A DNA stretch of 64,000 bases from Epiperipatus broadwayi (GCA_028023455.1 JAQFVV010006294.1:2879001-2943000), one strand, 5' to 3'. Positions 23,501 through 36,228 are shown, numbered from the stretch's first letter. The notes: generated by a model from the sequence alone, not told the origin. Numbers and translations: made by a program.

Positions 23501-25487
23501 GCAAAACATTTTGCTAAATAAAGGATTGTCATTCATACCTATATTTGGTGATGATGATAAGAAGATTATTATTGATATTGAATTAGCTAATACCTCAATA
23601 GATGAAAAAAGAAAAAAATATTTACTAAATAAACATTTTTATGAAAAGAAAATTAGTTATAAATACTATAAATATAGAAGTGTTATCAATAATATTAAGG
23701 ATATCTATAATATTGAAAAGAAGATAAAGGCAATAGATTTGTTAATATATATTATCAAGATTATATAGATAGAATAGAATATGAAATAAATAAAGAAGGA
23801 TATAATAAATTGCTAAAAGATATTATTACCACAATAAAAACCTAATATATAAAATTGCTTAATAAAATGAAAGATTATGAATTATAAATATAAATCAGTA
23901 TAAATTATTGTATCCCTTTCTTATGAAAACCCATATCTTTTTATAAAAGTTAAAATTCATAAAGACAATAATTCATTAAGATTGCTATTCAAGCTTAGTG
24001 ATTTTATTTTACAAAAAATTTGTAAATATTTAAATAAATAGATAACAGTCATTTTAGCATATGGAGAATTTTCTATAAAAAATACAGATAGTATTATAAG
24101 CAATTTAAACAATATAAATCGACTAGAACCAAAATATTTTTACTATGGATATTGGAAAAATATATCCTAAGTATTCCAAGACTTAAAAGTACACAAATAT
24201 TAATAAAAAATCTAAATCAATATATAAATCATATAAACATAATATTATAGAAGAGAGTTTAACATTAATACATAAATAGTTTTTTGAATTTTGGAATACT
24301 CTATATGTAAAGAATGGATTATGAGTTGTGCAATTAGTGGTTTAATGTAATCAATATTTACAAACAAATTATAAACTATTATAATTAAAAAAACAAAAAA
24401 CAATAATTAGTCAGAAAATAATACATTTTCTAGATATGTTGATGATATTTTAATTATTGATAATAAAAGAACCATGAATAATATTTATAATAGTTTTAAT
24501 ACTAATATATATAATATTAAATTTACAAAAGTAGAATTTGAAAATAAAAATAAATATTTAGATATAGAAATTCACATAGATAATGATAACAAAGTTTATA
24601 TTAAAACATTTTATTAAAGAAAACAAGAAAAATTATTCCTACAGATTCACAACAAGGATGGATACAAAAGATGGCATACATTAAAAGTTTTAAATATAGA
24701 AATGATAAATATTTTTTAGATAAAAATGCAAAAGAATCAATTTATTAAATTATATAAAAATTATAGATATAAGCTAAAACTACTAAAAATGTATATTTTA
24801 ATTCTAAAAAATCTGTATTAAATAACAGCATTTCTATGAAAAATGATTATAATGATGATAGTAATAATAATTCAAAGAAGAAATTGATCATACCTTCATA
24901 TTATCTCAAAATTTATAATACATTAGTAAAAAAATAAAAATTATATTGATAAGCATATAAATAATTATAGAATGGACGAATAGTAAAAATCTGAATAAAT
25001 TAATAGGTTGTTGTAAATTAAGAGCTTATATAAAATACAAAAAAACTATCATAAAATTTAATTGTGATCATTGCAATATGATTTACTATGTTTATACAGG
25101 GTGACAGAAGTAAGAGCCAAAGACCATATAGCAATGCAATTAACTGGGAAGGTGATAAATCTGCTTTATACATTCTTTACTTAACTTATGGATATAAAAG
25201 TGACAAATCAGCTTTATACATTCTTTACTTAACATACGGATATGAAATAGATGCTACAAAAAATACTAAATCTTTAAATTACCTTAAAAATCCAAAAAGA
25301 ACAACTATTACATTAAGCATAACTTAAATAATTGTATGAATATTTATAAAACTTCAATAAATTTAGATAACAACTGGTCAATTAAAAATGGATGGAAACT
25401 TATCAGATAGTATATATATAAAGTTGTATAGTGAATGTATTATTTATTCTGTATATTATGTTACGTAGTCAGTTCTTTGAAATTAAG
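23500..25487 (+). pseudogene. Penelope-like element, copy B
   Basis: An 85-codon frame (23511-23768) opens with MLNKGLSFIP, the conserved N-terminal Penelope motif (L-x-K-G-L-x-F). Shifted frames follow with LMKTHIF, the RT box RYVDDILIID (near 24436), DIEIHIDNDNKVYIKTFY and IQKMAYIKSFKYRNDKY. Near 25020-25110 come RAYIKY, a C-D-H-C pair and MIYYVYTG, then 25150-25300 with SALYILYLTYGYEIDATKN: the C-x-x-C, Y-x-G and downstream parts of the GIY-YIG nuclease. The SALYILYLTYGY unit is duplicated locally (about 25159 and 25210). Similarity to copy A continues to about 25487, past the stop, so the 3' UTR is included. Several stops and shifts; non-functional. Confidence 0.78.
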
Positions 25488-27785
25488 TATATCCAAAAAA
25501 TTTATGAAACTAAGTTTAAATGTATGAAATTAAGTAATTCCATGTATTTATGTCTAACTTATTTGAAAAAGTGAAGTGATTCCAAAATGCGCGCAGAGTG
25601 AGAGAGATGGTCTGAGTTTTTGTGTTAATGGATGACTGCAATATGGTAGAGTTAAGGTGAGGGATGCACTAATAAAAAGAAATTGTATATATATATATAT
25701 ATATGCACACATATATACACATATTTGTTCTTATACTTCTCTTGTATTTGCCTGATAATAAAACCTTGTCTCTAAAATGTTTCTTGATTCTCTAAATCCA
25801 TATACCAAATCTGTTCACTAAAAATTGGAAAGTATTTTGCTATAGTGAAAATAAAGCGATTTTATATTAATTATTGCAGTCTTTTCTACCCTTTTTATTT
25901 TTATAAATTGGAACGATACAAGCATCTTCAAAGATCAAGAAATACAATTTCATGGGCTCATGTACTTCTAAAATGTTTTAACTAGCAAAAATTAATTTTG
26001 TCACAAAACATATAGGTACAAATTAGGATTTTCACTATGAACAAAAAATCAAAAACACAATTATAATAATAAAAATTTGAATAAGATTGATGAATAAATA
26101 AAATTTTGACCTAGGAATAAATTCATTGAGGCATAGTTTTTATATAAATACTTCATTTTAATCTTGTAATAGTGAGATAACATCTTATTACAATTTAGTA
26201 TCATTATTATCTCTTTTTTGGTAAACTATGAAAGTTTGTTTTTTTGATTGCAATCTTTTGCTAAGCTTTTCCAGTATTTTCTTCAGTATTTAAATGAGTA
26301 ACATATCATTTAAAGATTGGTTAAGATATTTGTTGATTGCACCAGTCTCCAGATTGGATATCTTTTATTTTAAGAGAGAGAAAAGTCTGCAGATATCTTA
26401 GAAAAGTTAACCATTAAAGTGTTATATTGATTCACAATTTTTGAAGGAATCGATAATTTGGTTGAAATGTTTTATTCAAATGTAAATCATTTTGTTAATG
26501 AGGCTCTAATTATATATTATAATTTGTTATAACCATTGTTCTCCAGTTCATCTTGTATCTGTATATAAAGATTTAATTTTTCACCAAATAATATAACGAG
26601 TGAACATTATCAAAACATATAACATTTTAGGGATATTTACCTATATTATCACCAAGAAAGCATTTTGTTACACACAGTTTAATTTTAATATACTAATTAT
26701 TCAACTGATTTAGAATTGGCTTAAATATTTGTCAGTTTTGAAGCATAAGGCATTATTTTTTCATTATTACTATGCCATCAAAATCTTAGTATAAGTTGAT
26801 AAAGCATAAAAATAACTTTTCACTGTTTAGTCTTATATAATTTTACAATATTATTATTTTGAAATTATGAAACTTGTCATTAAATGCTGTAATAATAGTC
26901 CTAAAGAAAATTGAAATTAGAATATAATAATGTAATTCACTGTCAGTGGTAATGTTTTTTCATCTTTTTTTATATTTTATTAATTTTGAATATGATTGAT
27001 TAATTAATATTGTGAATGATTTTATTAATACTCGATTTTTATAAATTGATTATTAATATTTTATTCAATGAAACTGAGAGATATTTTTTTGATATATATA
27101 TAACAGGAAAATGAATATTGAAAATGAAGCTAATTGCCTCTAAATAGCTTTCTCCTTAGTTACAGTAAAAAAAAAAAAAGAGAGAAAAAAACAAAGGAAA
27201 TATAGATAATTATTAAGCCAGTGTTAAATAAAAAAACTTTTTGATTCTTCACTTAATATCAGATAGTATTCATAAACAACCGTATTCTGTATTTATGTAT
27301 TATGTATATTTGCATGATTATGGGAAGCAAAATAATTGTCACAAAATTTAATATGCATGAAATATGTTTTCGGATTTTTATCTTGAACTGAGGACATAAA
27401 TAAAATATCAAAACAGGTACAAATTTTAAAACACCCCAACATAGAAAGACTATTGTCTGATGAAAATAAGGTTTCGACTAACTTTTACATAAGTGGAAAA
27501 ATTATTAAAGAAAAAAGATATCAAGAAAATGTGATGAAACTTTGATACTTCATCCTACATTTTATTTTTTTTAAAAAAGATGTGGTTCACTAAATTTTTT
27601 ATTATTTTTTGAATGAGTGAATACATACACAGTGAATAAACACACACCGTGAATATATATAAATGTGCTTTTTCAATTTATTTGTAAAAACTACATTATT
27701 ATTATTATTTTTAGTTTTGTTATTTAAATTTATATATATTTACTATGATGTGTAAAAAAGCATCTGTTACATATATATGTAAATG
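25488..27785. other. AT-rich intergenic DNA
   Basis: No gene recognised. A (TA)n tract lies at about 25687-25706. A CTGATGA at 27457-27463 is followed by AAATAAGGTTTC but not by GAAA in hammerhead spacing. Region 26.2-27.4 kb is uniformly AT-rich with stops in all frames. Confidence 0.45.
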
Positions 27786-27786
27786 T

Positions 27787-28005
27787 GATATTAATATCAT
27801 TTATATTCTTTATTATTTTATATAATGCTTTTTCACAATCTACAATTTTCTGTGACAGTTTCGTTTGCCCCAGCAATCTTCTTCTGTACTTCTATTTATA
27901 TTTCCAAATCAGATTGCTGGGGCAATTGAAACTGTCATTGTGGATTGTAGATTGTAAAAAAGTATTGTATAAAGTAATAAAGAATATAGATGATATTAAT
28001 ATTAT
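27787..28005. mobile_element. ~220-bp palindromic foldback MITE
   Basis: The left arm (about 27787-27880: GATATTAATATCATTTATAT, CTTTATTA, CACAATCTACAAT, GACAGTTTCGTTTGCCCCAG, CAATCT) pairs with the right arm (about 27911-28005) over ~93 bases with scattered mismatches. The loop is ~30 bases. Non-coding. The 86-codon plus ORF through it is an artefact of the palindrome. Confidence 0.75.
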
Positions 28006-28518
28006 ATGGATTTGGCAATGCAATAATAAAAATAAATTATGTTGAAAAATACCATACATTCGCAATTTCAATTTCTAATCAAAGTTTATTAATCAAATTT
28101 AGGCTATTGTATGTGATGTACTAAGATGTATGCAAAGGTTTTGTTTGGAATAAAATATAATAGATATCTGACTCTATTGAAAATCTAAAAGTAATCCCTT
28201 TTTAGTATAGCAAAAAAAATCAATAAAAAAAAAATCAAATAAATATATTTGTTGTGTAAAAAGTGGAGTCACTAGATGGCGTATACTGGATAGTTTATCA
28301 CATCTCACTAAAATTATTAGTTCTATCATTTTTACTGAAGCTTTTTCAATTTCGGGTGTGACAGAAGTGAAGATAAGCTCACTTTTGTTCATCTATTTAT
28401 TTAAATAGGAGAATGAAAAATATTTTTGACATCCAGGACCAGGAAAATAGCAGTATTAACTCAGCTATGGCTTCTCATAGTGGTTCCAATTCTAAGAAAA
28501 GCACTAGTAGGCCTAGAT

Positions 28519-28915
28519 CAGGGGTCCCCAACCTTTTTGCACCTAAGAGCACATTCTATAATACCAGACAGGTGGCGGGCACCATTTATTTTTTTCAACT
28601 AGATGGCGGGCATCATCTATTTTTTCAATGTAAATTTATAGTTGGATATTGTTAATAATACACATAATGTATAAAAAAATATTTATTTCAAAAATAAAAT
28701 TTTAACATATAATTAACATTTATATTTTTACGCTTAAAAGTATAGTATGCCCTACAATTTGATTACAATATAATACAATAATTTATAAGAAATTTTAAAT
28801 TTAAATTTATTTGTATCAGATAAATAATTTTTTATCATGTTCGGATAGCGGCGGGCACAAGTAAAATGGTCTGCGGGTGCCATGGTGCCCACGGGCATAG
28901 GGTTGGGGACCCCTG
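28519..28915 (+). mobile_element. Complete hAT-type MITE (397 bp) with 8-bp target duplication
   Basis: The termini CAGGGGTCCCCAACCTTTTT (left) and, inverted, CAGGGGTCCCCAACCCTATG (right) share 15 perfect bases. The element is flanked by direct copies of GCCTAGAT (28511-28518 and 28916-28923), the 8-bp target site duplication diagnostic of hAT transposition. Subterminal boxes include GGCGGGCACC, repeated near both ends. No ORF. It inserted into ORF1 of the LINE, so it is younger than that copy. Confidence 0.92.
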
Positions 28916-29580
28916 GCCTAGATTAATCTCATAGCAAAAGGATTATAAAATGAATTTAATAATTCAAAACTGGTAAACATCACTCAGATATGACAAACAG
29001 CAATAAGAAACCTCAAACAAGCATTCAGAACCAAAATGAAAAATTCTCTGCCTGAAAAAAGCAAATTACTTCTCAAAAGCAAAAGATCAGTGCAGCTGTG
29101 ATGAATGTAAATTCAGCAAATCTTAAAGAAAATACCAAATCTGTACTAATAAAGTCTAATTCAAGTTTGATTGAGGAAAGTATTGATAAAAACTCCCAAA
29201 ATGAACAAAACAATACTAGTAATAACTTGTTTCAAAGGAAAACTCAAATGGTTAAAGATAAAAATAAAAGAACCATAAATGTTAAAAATGAAGAGGGTGC
29301 TCAACAGGAAGTAGCTGATCAACAATGCAACGATGTGTTTTTCATTCAGAACAATGATTTTAAATACAATTTAAAACAAAATAATGCAAAACTAAATAGA
29401 AATACAACTCATGAAACTAAATCAAGTCATATTAATTCCCCGCAACAAGTTATTAATCAGAACTCAGACACTGAACCTTCTCATGGAAATTATGGCAAAT
29501 ACTCGTGACCGTAACAAAATGCAAGTTATAACGCGTTTGGTATGTGATGAGCAAAAGCTGATGGATTGTGACTTTCCAAG

Positions 29581-29712
29581 CCTACAATCTCACTCAAATA
29601 CTACAAATCTTCATATCAATGATTATAGTTGCTCAGGCTTATAATGCCTACAATCTCATTCAAATACTACAAATCTTCATATCAATGATTACGGTTGCTC
29701 AGGCTTATAATG
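29581..29712 (+). repeat. 66-bp tandem duplication in LINE ORF1
   Basis: CCTACAATCTCACTCAAATA starts at 29581 and recurs at 29647 with only a few substitutions through GCTCAGGCTTATAATG. The period of 66 is a multiple of 3, so it adds 22 codons without shifting the frame. Confidence 0.85.
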
Positions 29713-30647
29713 ACTTTTCATTCTCAAAGCAAGATAAGTCTTCCAAATCAAAGAAATGAGCAGAGCTATGCTGCTACCGTGGGGATAGGTAGAAATAACT
29801 ATCAGAAGCAAATAATAGATCACTTCTCTCCATACTCTATTCTAGATCTTAATGAGGAAGATGACTACAAAACTGGCAAAATGAATGATCATTCCCGAAT
29901 CAAGACAATAGTGATATAAACCTAGATAATTATCAGGCCATCAATCAGAAGTTCAACTACCACCAATTCTCTATAAATTCATTTTTGAACTATCATAGTG
30001 AAAGTACATTAATTTTAACCACCACCAATAGCAACTGCAACCTGTTTCCATTTCCTACTGATGAATTCTTTGAGCTTCTGGCAAATAACAACTTAGGGAT
30101 GCGATTAAAAATCATCACCCAAATAGAAGATACCTTATTGTAGAGTTTCACAATGCAATACAGAAGGAACTATTCAAAAGATCTCAGCTGGTGCTAAAAC
30201 AGCGATATTTGGTGAAAATAGATATGAACCGCCCCAGAATGGCATATGGGCTCGCTCGAAACTGTTGCATTAATTTTACTGAGATCTCCAAAGGCTCTTA
30301 GTTAAACATGGAGTGATCACACATTTTTAGATATCTGTCAGAAAAACGAGCAGGTATTGAATTCCTTTCTAATAATGCTGCCTTTGCATTGAAACTCAAT
30401 GCAGGCTTTTCCCTCCATGTTGGAGGAAAAGAAATGCCAATCTTCTTATCAATTTGAGGTTTTCAACCACAATGTTTTCTTTGCGGTGAGTAGACACATT
30501 TGGTTAAATCTTGTCCAAAGAAGATCTGCCAAGCATGCAATACCCGGAAAATTAGAACACACAAATATAAGATCTCTCCAATAGATTCAAGACAGCAACA
30601 TCAATCACAGTTTCAGAAACCACTGACTTAACACAGGACCAAATGCA

Positions 30648-30885
30648 AGAGTTAAACATGATGCAAATTCAATCAACTGAACAATTTGTTCTATCTGGGA
30701 AACAAATGGATTCACAGCAAACTATCATTATACAACAACAAGACTCTAAAGTAAAGCATCATCTCATCCCTGAAAGAGTTAAACATGATGAAAGCTCAAT
30801 CAACTGAACAATTTGTCCTATATGGGAAACAAATGGATTCACAGGAAACTATCAAGTAAGCATCAACTCATCCCTGAAGATTCAC
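30648..30885 (+). repeat. 127-bp direct duplication in LINE ORF1 tail
   Basis: AGAGTTAAACATGATG at 30648 recurs at 30775, followed in both by CAATCAACTGAACAATTTGT and GGGAAACAAATGGATTCACA. The period (127) is not a multiple of 3. The second copy has an internal deletion near its end. Confidence 0.8.
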
Positions 30886-33384
30886 ATGTTAATGATAAAT
30901 ATCTGTTTTAGCATGAAACTTCTAATAGGGAAATGGATAAGCTACATGACAATATTAATATAGAAAATATCAATCAATCGGCTAATAGTAGAATGAAAAG
31001 AAAGAAGACCTTTTTAGCTCGCAGCCTGAAGAAACTAACAGTCAGCCACTAATACAGACTCAGGAAATGATGCTCAGCATCAAATATTGAATAATACACC
31101 TAGTCCAAGAAGAAAGGAAAAGAAGATATCCAGGTTAACTGAGCTTATAGAAGACCTCAAACTGGACTCTTCTCATGATATAGCGATCACAGACACAATA
31201 AAGAAAATGCATCCCAAATTCACACAGTACAACACTTATGTCGATTGGAAGCATATTTACCACTGTACTAGATAACACTGAACCTCAAGTCAGTCCAGCT
31301 CTTGACTTTATGGATCAGTTAACACTGATTGATGATCTACTCATTGAGCAATAATACTATGAACTAGTGTCTTCTTCCTCATTTTCTAATTATGCTACTT
31401 AAAATCGATGGAATTAATGTCAGGGGTCTTAACTCCCTTGACCAAGCTTTTGCCATTAAGTGATGGTTAGACCCAGTCGATCTATGCATTGTATGCCTAT
31501 CTGAGACCAACTCCATTGGCAATCCAATTACAAAATTAACCTGGTACTGAATCAATTTGGAATCTTGCAATATCTCCCATCTGATGCAGCTACCTCAGGA
31601 GTAGTTAGCCTAATCAATAAGAAATTTAGCTATGACAAATATAGAACACTCTGTCTAAGCAAAGAACTATTAATTTTAGATATAACAACAGGCAACACAC
31701 CACTAACACCAATAATTAAAATTTACTTGTACTTAAAAAAAAAGATCTTGATCTTGTCTTATCAATAGTAAATCGAATTAATGCCTTGCTTTCCACTGTG
31801 GTATCACCTGCCGTGTGCTTTGGTGATTTCAATATTGGCGATTACCTATTCAATATGAATTAGCTTATCCTTTCAATAATCTTTCTATGTGGAGAGGGCT
31901 GTTTTCTATTAAATTCCTTCTTCTTCTACTCACTCTGAAGCAAAACACTGATTGATTTGCTTTACTATTCTCCTGAGCTTCACCGTGATATTGATGCCAA
32001 ATTGCAGTTTGTGCTATTTTCCGATCACCTAGACCTATTGATATCACTGTGCCTCGACCCTACAGCTCCAATCACTACAAAACATATCAAAACTATCAGG
32101 CTTTTAAAAAAAACTGACACTCTTGAGTGTATCTTTTTGGAGGTCTACATCCTGTTCAATAAAATCCGACTTTTTATCACTTTCCCCGCTGCATGCTTGG
32201 TCTGCCTTTGTAGGGATCTTAAGCTCCCTAATTGACAGTCACACAGGAGGATCAAGGGTCCTAAACAGTTACTCAGAGAACTTTACTACATTGGAGACAA
32301 GATTTCTAGTCTGCGATCTTCCAGCATCAGTGTCGGAGAAATTATGACTCTCAAAAATCATTATCGTGAAAAGCAAAGAGACTTGCTCAATATGTGGCAA
32401 CCAAAAGGCCAAACTATTTCTGGCAAACCAACAGAATTGGACCCACAGTTATATCCATTGGAAAATTGGGGCTGCTAGGCAACACTACCCCGTTCATGAC
32501 CAAAACAACTATAGAGGGCCTACTATGTTGATGAAAATCCAACAGTTCTTTAAAAAAAAAACTAGTGTCAAGTTTGAGATAGGTGATACTTGGAATGACA
32601 AGGATAAATGTGAAGATCACAACATCACAGAGACTCATATAGTTCAGACTCCTGACTTATCTGGAGAATACTCACCCTGGATTACTTGGAATTCCACACT
32701 TCGTTCTGCTACATTTAAGCCGCTTCAGTGCACCCGTAATTAGTAGAGTAATTGATGTTCTGGCAGGAGAGTTCATCAACATTTCTGATCTCTATCCTAT
32801 AGCCCTTGTTCCCTCCATGAAAAAGCAAATCAACCCTTCTGATCTTTCCAATATTTGGCCTATATCCATGACTCTGCTGCTCATCAAGACTGTTGAGTTC
32901 ATAATCAAAAGCAGAATACAGGATCAACTATTCACTCATATTACAGCTTATCAATTTGCTCCCAAAGGTTCCTTCACCATTGAGGCTGTGCAACAGTTTA
33001 CTCTCCTCATAGAATACGTTAGGCACCACAAAAGGTCCATGTCAATAGTGGTTCAATTGGACTTTGCCTCCGCCTTTGACTCTGTGGTACCCTCGATTCT
33101 ACTGCAAATCCTTAATACCTACTTAGTTCCAAAGCTTTTCATCAGGATTATTGGGAACCTACAATTAAATTGCTCAATATTCACATCACTTGATGGCAGT
33201 TTGGCCTCTGGGTTTAAACCTCATCTTTATTCCTCAGGGGTCTCTGCTTAGCACTCTTTGCTTTATCACCTATATCAATCCCTTGCTCAAAGAAATTGAA
33301 CATAGTCTGCCAGGGATCTATATACCTACTTTGAGGGAGGCAGTACATCACATTTTTTATGTTGATGATGTTACAGTCTTTTTT

Positions 33385-33503
33385 CCTTCCAAGAAACATA
33401 TACCATGCTTCCAATAGATCTTTGACAGATATGCCTTGGATTCTTCCTTCCAAGAAACGTATACTACGCTTACAATAGATCCTTGACAGATATGCCTTGG
33501 AAT
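33385..33503 (+). repeat. 61-bp tandem duplication after the RT catalytic motif
   Basis: CCTTCCAAGAAAC(A/G)TATAC begins at 33385 and again at 33446. Both copies continue to TTGACAGATATGCCTTGGA. The period of 61 shifts the reading frame. Confidence 0.8.
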
Positions 33504-33508
33504 ATAAT

Positions 33509-33722
33509 CTTCGCATTAACAACACAAAATCATATGATCTGGAAAATAAGCACAGGCACCGCCATAATCTCCACATACACTTCAAAGCCTAGGAAGTTTT
33601 TCGGCTTCCCTATCTTCGCATTAACAACACAAAATCATATGATCTGGAAAATAAGCACAGGCACCGCCATACCCTCCACATACACTTCAAAGCCTAGGAA
33701 GTTTTTCGGCTTTCCTATTGCT
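33509..33722 (+). repeat. 105-bp in-frame tandem duplication in ORF2
   Basis: CTTCGCATTAACAACACAAA at 33509 recurs at 33614, almost identical through AAGTTTTTCGGCTT(C/T)CCTAT. The period is 35 codons; a frame spanning both copies (33483-33734) shows the repeat FALTTQNHMIWKISTGTAI twice. High identity means it arose late, after or near insertion. Confidence 0.88.
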
Positions 33723-34870
33723 TCATCCTCTTGATGAGGGAAAGAGATACAGCAGTTCATTCTGGATAAGACTAGCAAAGTGATGAGGTCCCTTTCATCG
33801 ATCTCACTGTCTTTCCCCGGCAAAGTGGCATTACTTAACATGCTCATTTTTCCGAGGGTAAACTATCTACCTATAATCAAGCCTATAAAGTCATTTCAAA
33901 GCAACATCGACTCGCTATGTTCAAAACAGTTCTGAAAAGGCAAGTGTGTTGCGATTAGTATGGCCAAGATGCAGAGGCCCAGAGAGTTAAATGGACTGGG
34001 CCTGCATTCTGTGGCTGTCTTCTATGTGCAAAAAGTAATCAGTGCATTGCATGCAGTTCACTTAGTTTTGACTCGGGCCAACAAAATTCCCGTTTGAACC
34101 CACTGACACCCCCCTATCACCATGTACAAGTAAATGGATCAGTGATATGATTCAGCATGTCAATAGGACTGTTTGGTGTCACTGCATAAAGCATTCGAAA
34201 CAAATCTTATTGGGATGTATACAAACTCATATATCCCAATCAAAACATGCTTCAATCTGAATTGGGTATCAATAATAAGCAAATAAATCAAAAAGTCCAA
34301 AAATTGGGTATTTGAACCCAAGTATGTGGACTTTCTCCTCAAGTGTAATCTCTCCATCTTGCCCACAAATCACTTTTTGGCTTGGAAGAGGGGACTTGCA
34401 AGGATTGTGCATTGTGCAAGACTGATTATGAAATACTCCATCATTTGTTTTACTCCTATCCCTTTCTTGGACCGCTCAGGTCCCTGATTGTAAACACAGT
34501 TTCAACTGAAAATGGTGATGTATCCATCAAGAGAGCTATCGGCAATGGAACTTTTTCTATCATCGGATTAGCTATCTTTATAATGTTTGCTGTTTGGCTG
34601 ACAAGGTGCAAGCTGCTCTTTACTCAGAAAATCCTCAGTGGCAATCAAGTCTATATTAAAGAGATAAATAAAATCAAGGACAGAGATAGATTTTTGGTTC
34701 CTCATAAACCACATCTGGAGACTTGGCACAGGTGCTCCTTCCTAGACAAATGAGTGAATACTCATGCCTCCCTTTTTGTCTTTAATATTATGTACAAAAT
34801 CACATGTTTTTGTATCATTATGTCTATGCTAATCTAATTAGTATCAATGTAAACTCATGAATAAACCTTT

Positions 34871-35934
34871 CTTATTAAAAGAAAGTGAATCATTAGTTGT
34901 GAATAAAACATTGCTTTATATAAAAAAAAAATCTTTGTGAAAACTGTGTTTTGAATTACAATCCAACAACTTGTGTATATTAAAACTTTGATAGCCACCC
35001 TTTTCTTTCTGTTAAATAGGTTGTAATAATAATTTAATAACCAGATAATCTTGGAGAGGAATAAAATATTGTTTTTAAATCTCATGTTACCATTTTAAGT
35101 AGATAAGCGGCCTAAATGCTATTAAAATCAAATATTCCATAATCATAAGTTCAATAAAAAATAACTGTTTAAAGTATTTCTTGCAAATATATGTATATTA
35201 ATAATTGACTAATAAAGTGCTTCTTGCCCAACTTATATTTTAAAATAAAGAATTTAATGGATTTTTACTCAGGATTTTATGAGAAGATCAAGCATCAGAA
35301 GTGACAGAGCTGAAACAAAAAATTCATGCACTTTGAATTTCCGATTATGTGACTCTGTCACATTAATAGAGCATGCAGGGCAACCCATATTAGTGAACTT
35401 ATATATTGTAATGATGTTCAATGTGTTCAATTAATAGTTATAAGCAGACCATATTAGTGAAGTTATATATTGTAATGATACTCATTGTGTTCAATTAACA
35501 GTCATAAGCAGACTTTCTAAAAAAATTTTTATTTATCAGAAATATATTTCTATTATTGTTGTTATGCTTACATATAATGTTATACAAGTGGTATTAAATT
35601 ATTGATAATATTGCCTTATAAAACAAATTATTAAACTTATCCACGATGCCTGCTCAGATTTATTTTATAAATACACTATTTTCAATTTCGTATGTGAACC
35701 CCCCCCCCCCCCCGGCAAACTTACATTTAGTTATAAAACATACATATCAGTTTAATTTTAAAAGAACTGCATATAAAATAAAAAGACATAATACTAATAA
35801 TGATAAATTATATAAGAATATATTAGTTTAGTAATAGCTTTATTCTTGTATTTGCATGTTTTACAATTACACTGAAAAATAGAAAGTTTTAATTTTATAT
35901 TTAAATATGTATGTGAATACACAAATGATTGTAA
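34871..35934. other. AT-rich DNA with a 64-bp tandem repeat and poly-C run
   Basis: Two copies of a 64-bp unit start at 35385 and 35449 (CCATATTAGTGAA(C/G)TTATAT, then TAAGCAGAC). A run of 15 C lies at 35699-35713. No gene recognised. Confidence 0.6.
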
Positions 35935-36021
35935 GGTAATAGTATGAATGCTGAACCCTACCATCTGATGGTGCTGTTTTTCACAAAACACACATCAATA
36001 TATTATTTTAGCGGCTTTAAC

Positions 36022-36228
36022 TTACAGCTGACAGTACAAGAGAGGTGGTTTTTGAGCCGTAACAGACCGCCTGAGGGCGATGTATTCTACGATTATGTAA
36101 TGAAATATTACACCCATTGCATTGTGACAGTATTCGTCAAGTGACCACTCTTGAACTCTCGCTATGATCTCATTTGATGGTGGCCGTATTTGAAAGAGAC
36201 GAAACTGTAAAAATTCATTGTCGGACAT
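36022..36228 (-). pseudogene. Short frame inside the 2.1-kb transposon, unidentified
   Basis: Minus-strand ATG at 36228 opens 68 codons (MSDNEFLQFRLFQIRPPSNE, then I-I-A-R-V-Q-E-W-S-L-D-E-Y-C) running into the left terminal repeat. Composition is protein-like for the first ~45 residues. It could be the first exon of a transposase or a captured host fragment. No family recognised. Confidence 0.3.

Larger units (their letters stand above)
28413..31275 (+). pseudogene. Non-LTR retrotransposon ORF1, degenerate, CCHC knuckle
   Basis: ORF1 probably starts at ATG 28413 (MKNIFDIQDQENSSINSAMA), after a TTTAAATAGGAGA leader. The frame is cut by a hAT MITE at 28519, then continues in pieces: an N/Q/S/K-rich 136-codon stretch (29098-29508), repeats at 29.58-29.71 kb, and the C-terminal part. 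At 30473-30514 the bases encode C-F-L-C-G-E-stop-T-H-L-V-K-S-C, a C-x2-C-x4-H-x4-C zinc knuckle with an internal stop, followed by CPKKICQAC. Zinc knuckles of this kind bind RNA in LINE ORF1 proteins. The Q-rich tail (30650-30880) contains a 127-bp duplication. Numerous stops and shifts; inactive. The Tx1/L1-like assignment is an inference from ORF1-CCHC plus APE endonuclease plus C-terminal Cys/His motif. Confidence 0.65.
31394..34756 (+). pseudogene. Non-LTR retrotransposon ORF2: APE endonuclease, RT, Cys/His tail
   Basis: Motifs appear in the correct order but in shifting frames. Endonuclease (APE type): LLKIDGINVRGLNSL at about 31394-31435, L-S-E-T-N near 31500, G-D-F-N at 31822-31833, and S-D-H at about 32020-32028. 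Reverse transcriptase: 32817-33251 with SNIWPISMT (block 1 region), VVQLDFASAFDSV at about 33048-33086 (catalytic Asp block), I-P-Q-G-S-L-L-S, then F-Y-V-D-D-V-T-V at 33355-33378 (catalytic D-D). C-terminus: 34382-34753 carries C-K-D-C-A-L-C-K-T-D-Y-E-I-L-H-H-L-F-Y, a Cys/His motif followed by W-L-T-R-C-K-L-L-F. The -V-D-D-V-T- variant and the tail resemble L1/Tx1-like elements. Stops, shifts and two local duplications make it non-functional. The 3' end is near 34870; no clear poly-A or target duplication was found. Confidence 0.75.

Noticed and set aside
27457-27495. CTGATGA followed by AAATAAGGTTTC, a possible further hammerhead
   Set aside because: No GAAA at the required place and no stem I pairing; the sequence does not align with the other copies.
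28174-28392. 72-codon minus ORF upstream of the LINE
   Set aside because: Antisense to the LINE 5' region, no family resemblance.
29098-29508. 136-codon ORF as an independent gene
   Set aside because: Lies between other LINE ORF1 pieces on the same strand and has the N/Q/S/K-rich composition of that ORF; treated as part of it.
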